DNA from: SP5GCR1 sp965199685
GTDB taxonomy: Bacteria; Pseudomonadota; Gammaproteobacteria; Poriferisulfidales; Oxydemutatoraceae
Reading direction: 5' to 3'
Length of the DNA stretch: 64,000 nucleotides
NCBI GenBank assembly: GCA_965199685.1
Contig: OZ241323.1
Coordinates: forward strand, 1,426,001-1,490,000
The notes beneath the pieces were generated by a model. The model made no database searches, was not told the DNA's origin, and saw only the letters and a program-made list of their open reading frames with translations. Positions 62,352 to 64,000 of this stretch are shown here, in pieces (within the stretch, counting starts at the first letter, position 1; the number at the start of each line of letters is the position of its first letter). A program made the translations under genes and the position numbers.

Positions 62352-62979
62352 CGGCAGTCAATCTCAGTTGATGCGCACCTTGCAATGTATCGTGTGCGAA
62401 CGGCTTATGTGTGGCAACGACTGCCATGCCGCCCTTATCTAAATGTTTGCTTAAAAGTTCTTGGAAGATATCGTGCCCCTGTTTGTCCAATGCACCAGTA
62501 GGCTCGTCAAGGAACCAAAGCTGCGCCTCTTCGGTCATTAAACGACACAATGCACCGCGTTGTCGCTGACCATGCGACAAAGAAGCATAAGGACGATCGG
62601 ACACATCTCCAAGCCCTAAATAATCCATCGCCTCATCAATGCTGGCAACACCGCGTCGATCCCTTAAATCACGATAGAAACTCAAATTTTCTGTGACGCT
62701 CAATCCTCCTCTAAATCCTAACTTATGCCCGATATAGATAAATGTCTGATGATAACGCTCCCGATAATGACCTATAGAAAAACCTTGCCAACATACCAGC
62801 CCTTTGCGCGGTTCCGATAAACCACATAACACCCGTAGCAATGTCGTTTTGCCAGAACCATTCTCTCCACTCAATACACACCACTGCCCTGCCTTCAAAG
62901 CAAAGTTTAGCGCACGCCCTGCTACTATGCCTCGCCTTAGGCACAATTCTTGCACCTCAAATAACACTCTGCCGTTCAC
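62344..62979 (-). CDS. ccmA: haem ABC transporter ATPase CcmA
   Basis: 211 aa. Walker A LSGENGSGKTTLLRVLCGL, signature SLSHGQRQRGALCRL and Walker B LWFLDEPTGALD are intact. First gene of the ccmABCDEF transcript; the divergent tetrahaem cytochrome gene starts 71 bp away. Confidence 0.95.
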   Translation of the reverse strand: MNGRVLFEVQELCLRRGIVAGRALNFALKAGQWCVLSGENGSGKTTLLRVLCGLSEPRKGLVCWQGFSIGHYRERYHQTFIYIGHKLGFRGGLSVTENLSFYRDLRDRRGVASIDEAMDYLGLGDVSDRPYASLSHGQRQRGALCRLMTEEAQLWFLDEPTGALDKQGHDIFQELLSKHLDKGGMAVVATHKPFAHDTLQGAHQLRLTADV

Positions 62980-63050
62980 TTTGTTTTGATAAAATACAAT
63001 GGATAAATTTGATAAATGATATACAATTATAGCCCTTTATGGATATCTAA

Positions 63051-63605
63051 ATGAAATACAAAGGAATTATTTCAATCGGCGTAGTGTTCGTTGCTGGTCT
63101 TGCTGCTGCCGGCGCATTTACAACCACCTTAGAAGCGACAAATACCACTGAGTTTTGTACCTCTTGCCACTCTATGCAGTGGGTTGAGGCGGAATGGAAA
63201 GAATCGGTTCACTACTCAAATCTACAAGGCATACGCGCCCAGTGTAGCGATTGTCATGTACCCCAGCAATTCAATCTCAAGCTACACGCCAAACTGATGG
63301 CAGCAAAAGATGTGTGGCACGAAATACTCGGCACCATAGACAGCGAAGAAAAATTTGAGGCACATCGCTGGAGAATGGCAAACAAAGTATGGGGAAGACT
63401 CGATTCCTCGTACGCAATGACTTGTCTGGGTTGCCATCAATTCCAAGCTATGGACCTTGACGAGCAAGATAGAACTGCAAAACGCAAACACGAACGCGCC
63501 CACGCCGAGGGCGAAAATTGCATCTCGTGTCATACTGGGGTCGCTCACAAAACGCCGAAAAAACCCAAAGAACCAAGCGAAAGTCAAAGTGCCTCGCTTG
63601 ATTGA
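63051..63605 (+). CDS. tetrahaem c-type cytochrome, NapC/NirT family
   Basis: 184 aa with an N-terminal uncleaved anchor (GIISIGVVFVAGLAAAGAF). Four CxxCH motifs are visible: CTSCH, CSDCH, CLGCH and CISCH. It probably passes electrons from quinol to a periplasmic acceptor, as NapC/NirT/TorC-type proteins do. No terminal reductase gene is adjacent within the window, so the partner is unknown. It is a substrate of the neighbouring Ccm system. Confidence 0.92.
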   Translation: MKYKGIISIGVVFVAGLAAAGAFTTTLEATNTTEFCTSCHSMQWVEAEWKESVHYSNLQGIRAQCSDCHVPQQFNLKLHAKLMAAKDVWHEILGTIDSEEKFEAHRWRMANKVWGRLDSSYAMTCLGCHQFQAMDLDEQDRTAKRKHERAHAEGENCISCHTGVAHKTPKKPKEPSESQSASLD

Positions 63606-63778
63606 CAAAACCCTAACAAGCCATTGAATAGCCGATTCAATAATCTAGCTATACGAGTGACTTGCATAAATCGGAGATGAGATACATAAACCCTGCCACT
63701 TGCACAACATTGCTAATCGCTGTATCATACATCCTTAAATACGATGACTGATTTTTCAACGAGAACGAGGCTTTCAAA

Positions 63779-64000
63779 ATGATCAAAAAAATTAATTTAC
63801 TACTTTTTGCTTTAACTTTGCTATTTGGAGCAACGACGGTTACCCAAGCCCAGATGGCATCGCTAGAAATGCTACTGGGTACCTGTGTGTCGTGCCACGG
63901 GACGAACGGTGTCAGTCAAGGCCCTGCAATCCCATCTCTCGCCGGATTAACCCAAAATTATTTTATAGGCGCGATGCTTGCATATAAATATACCGACGAC
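63779..64000 (+). CDS. c-type cytochrome, sulfide dehydrogenase subunit-like (partial)
   Basis: Only the first 74 codons are in the window. A signal peptide (MIKKINLLLFALTLLFGATTVTQA) precedes one haem site, GTCVSCHGTNGVSQGPAIPSLAGL, followed by NYFIGAMLAYK. This start closely resembles FccA, the cytochrome subunit of flavocytochrome c sulfide dehydrogenase. The flavoprotein partner would be expected beyond the window edge. The 173 bp before it (63606-63778) show no other gene. Confidence 0.75.
   Translation, partial: MIKKINLLLFALTLLFGATTVTQAQMASLEMLLGTCVSCHGTNGVSQGPAIPSLAGLTQNYFIGAMLAYKYTDD

Noticed and set aside
1..64000. tRNA, rRNA or riboswitch genes
   Set aside because: Reading the intergenic regions, I saw no convincing cloverleaf, rRNA segment or known riboswitch core. 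A covariance-model scan would be needed to exclude small RNAs.

Overview
The window is 64 kb of a compact, moderately AT-rich Gammaproteobacterium. The assignment rests on gene content: an unsplit carA-carB pair, bifunctional chorismate mutase/prephenate dehydratase (pheA), mreBCD, a System I cytochrome c maturation set (ccmABCDEF and ccmGHI), a LolCD-type lipoprotein exporter, IbaG/BolA, PcnB, and a GyrA that keeps E. coli numbering through the quinolone region. An ETHE1-like persulfide dioxygenase, a FccA-like sulfide dehydrogenase cytochrome at the right edge, a c4-type dihaem cytochrome and a NapC/NirT-type tetrahaem cytochrome hint at sulfur chemistry and a branched respiratory chain. Species cannot be fixed from the sequence alone. 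I saw no tRNA, rRNA or CRISPR array.

Layout. 1-3.45 kb is a repeat-rich accessory block: two related PD-(D/E)XK (Rpn/transposase_31-like) genes with duplicated leaders and tails, embedded in hairpin elements and direct repeats. 3.45-10.7 kb is a run of + strand genes: a ThDP enzyme of the acetolactate synthase family and an aldehyde dehydrogenase, then pcnB-folK-deoxynucleoside kinase-panB-panC with overlapping or nearly touching ends. A lone sulfotransferase (10.7-11.5 kb, - strand) precedes a + strand block (11.7-19.2 kb) of a molybdopterin oxidoreductase, a flavin/NAD reductase fused to a 2x[4Fe-4S] ferredoxin, a membrane J-domain protein, a NorD/CoxE-like VWA protein and an aminotransferase. 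A type II restriction-modification pair follows (19.4-20.8 kb).

From 20.8 to 29.8 kb the - strand carries DUF1244, a MoeB/ThiF protein and a TraB-family membrane protein in one overlapping operon, a repetitive coiled-coil membrane protein, a MetY-type sulfhydrylase and carAB. 29.9-43.8 kb is mostly housekeeping: queG, pgi, a DUF6940 protein, bioD, purC, the persulfide dioxygenase, ibaG, cytochrome c4, a GT9 glycosyltransferase, a mobA-mobB fusion, mreBCD, pheA and serC. Several convergent pairs overlap at their 3' ends. 43.9-49.9 kb holds gyrA, a glutaminyl cyclase and comEC. 49.9-52.7 kb has a DUF2062 protein and two tandem paralogous fucosyltransferase-fold proteins; the second appears frameshifted near its C-terminus. 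52.7-63 kb is lolD, lolC and the ccm locus, which is split by an oppositely oriented, AT-rich glycosyltransferase gene between ccmF and ccmG. Two c-type cytochromes, substrates of the Ccm system, close the window.

Most noteworthy: (i) a family of hairpin elements whose stems differ in sequence but stay paired, one of which sits exactly at the stop codon of each Rpn-like gene; (ii) a molybdoenzyme with an unusual reductase partner, beside a J-domain/VWA pair that could be a maturation module; (iii) mreC, which has no ATG/GTG/TTG start and appears to begin at ATT; (iv) an 11-residue-repeat membrane coiled coil; (v) glycosyltransferase and sulfotransferase genes that look recently acquired.
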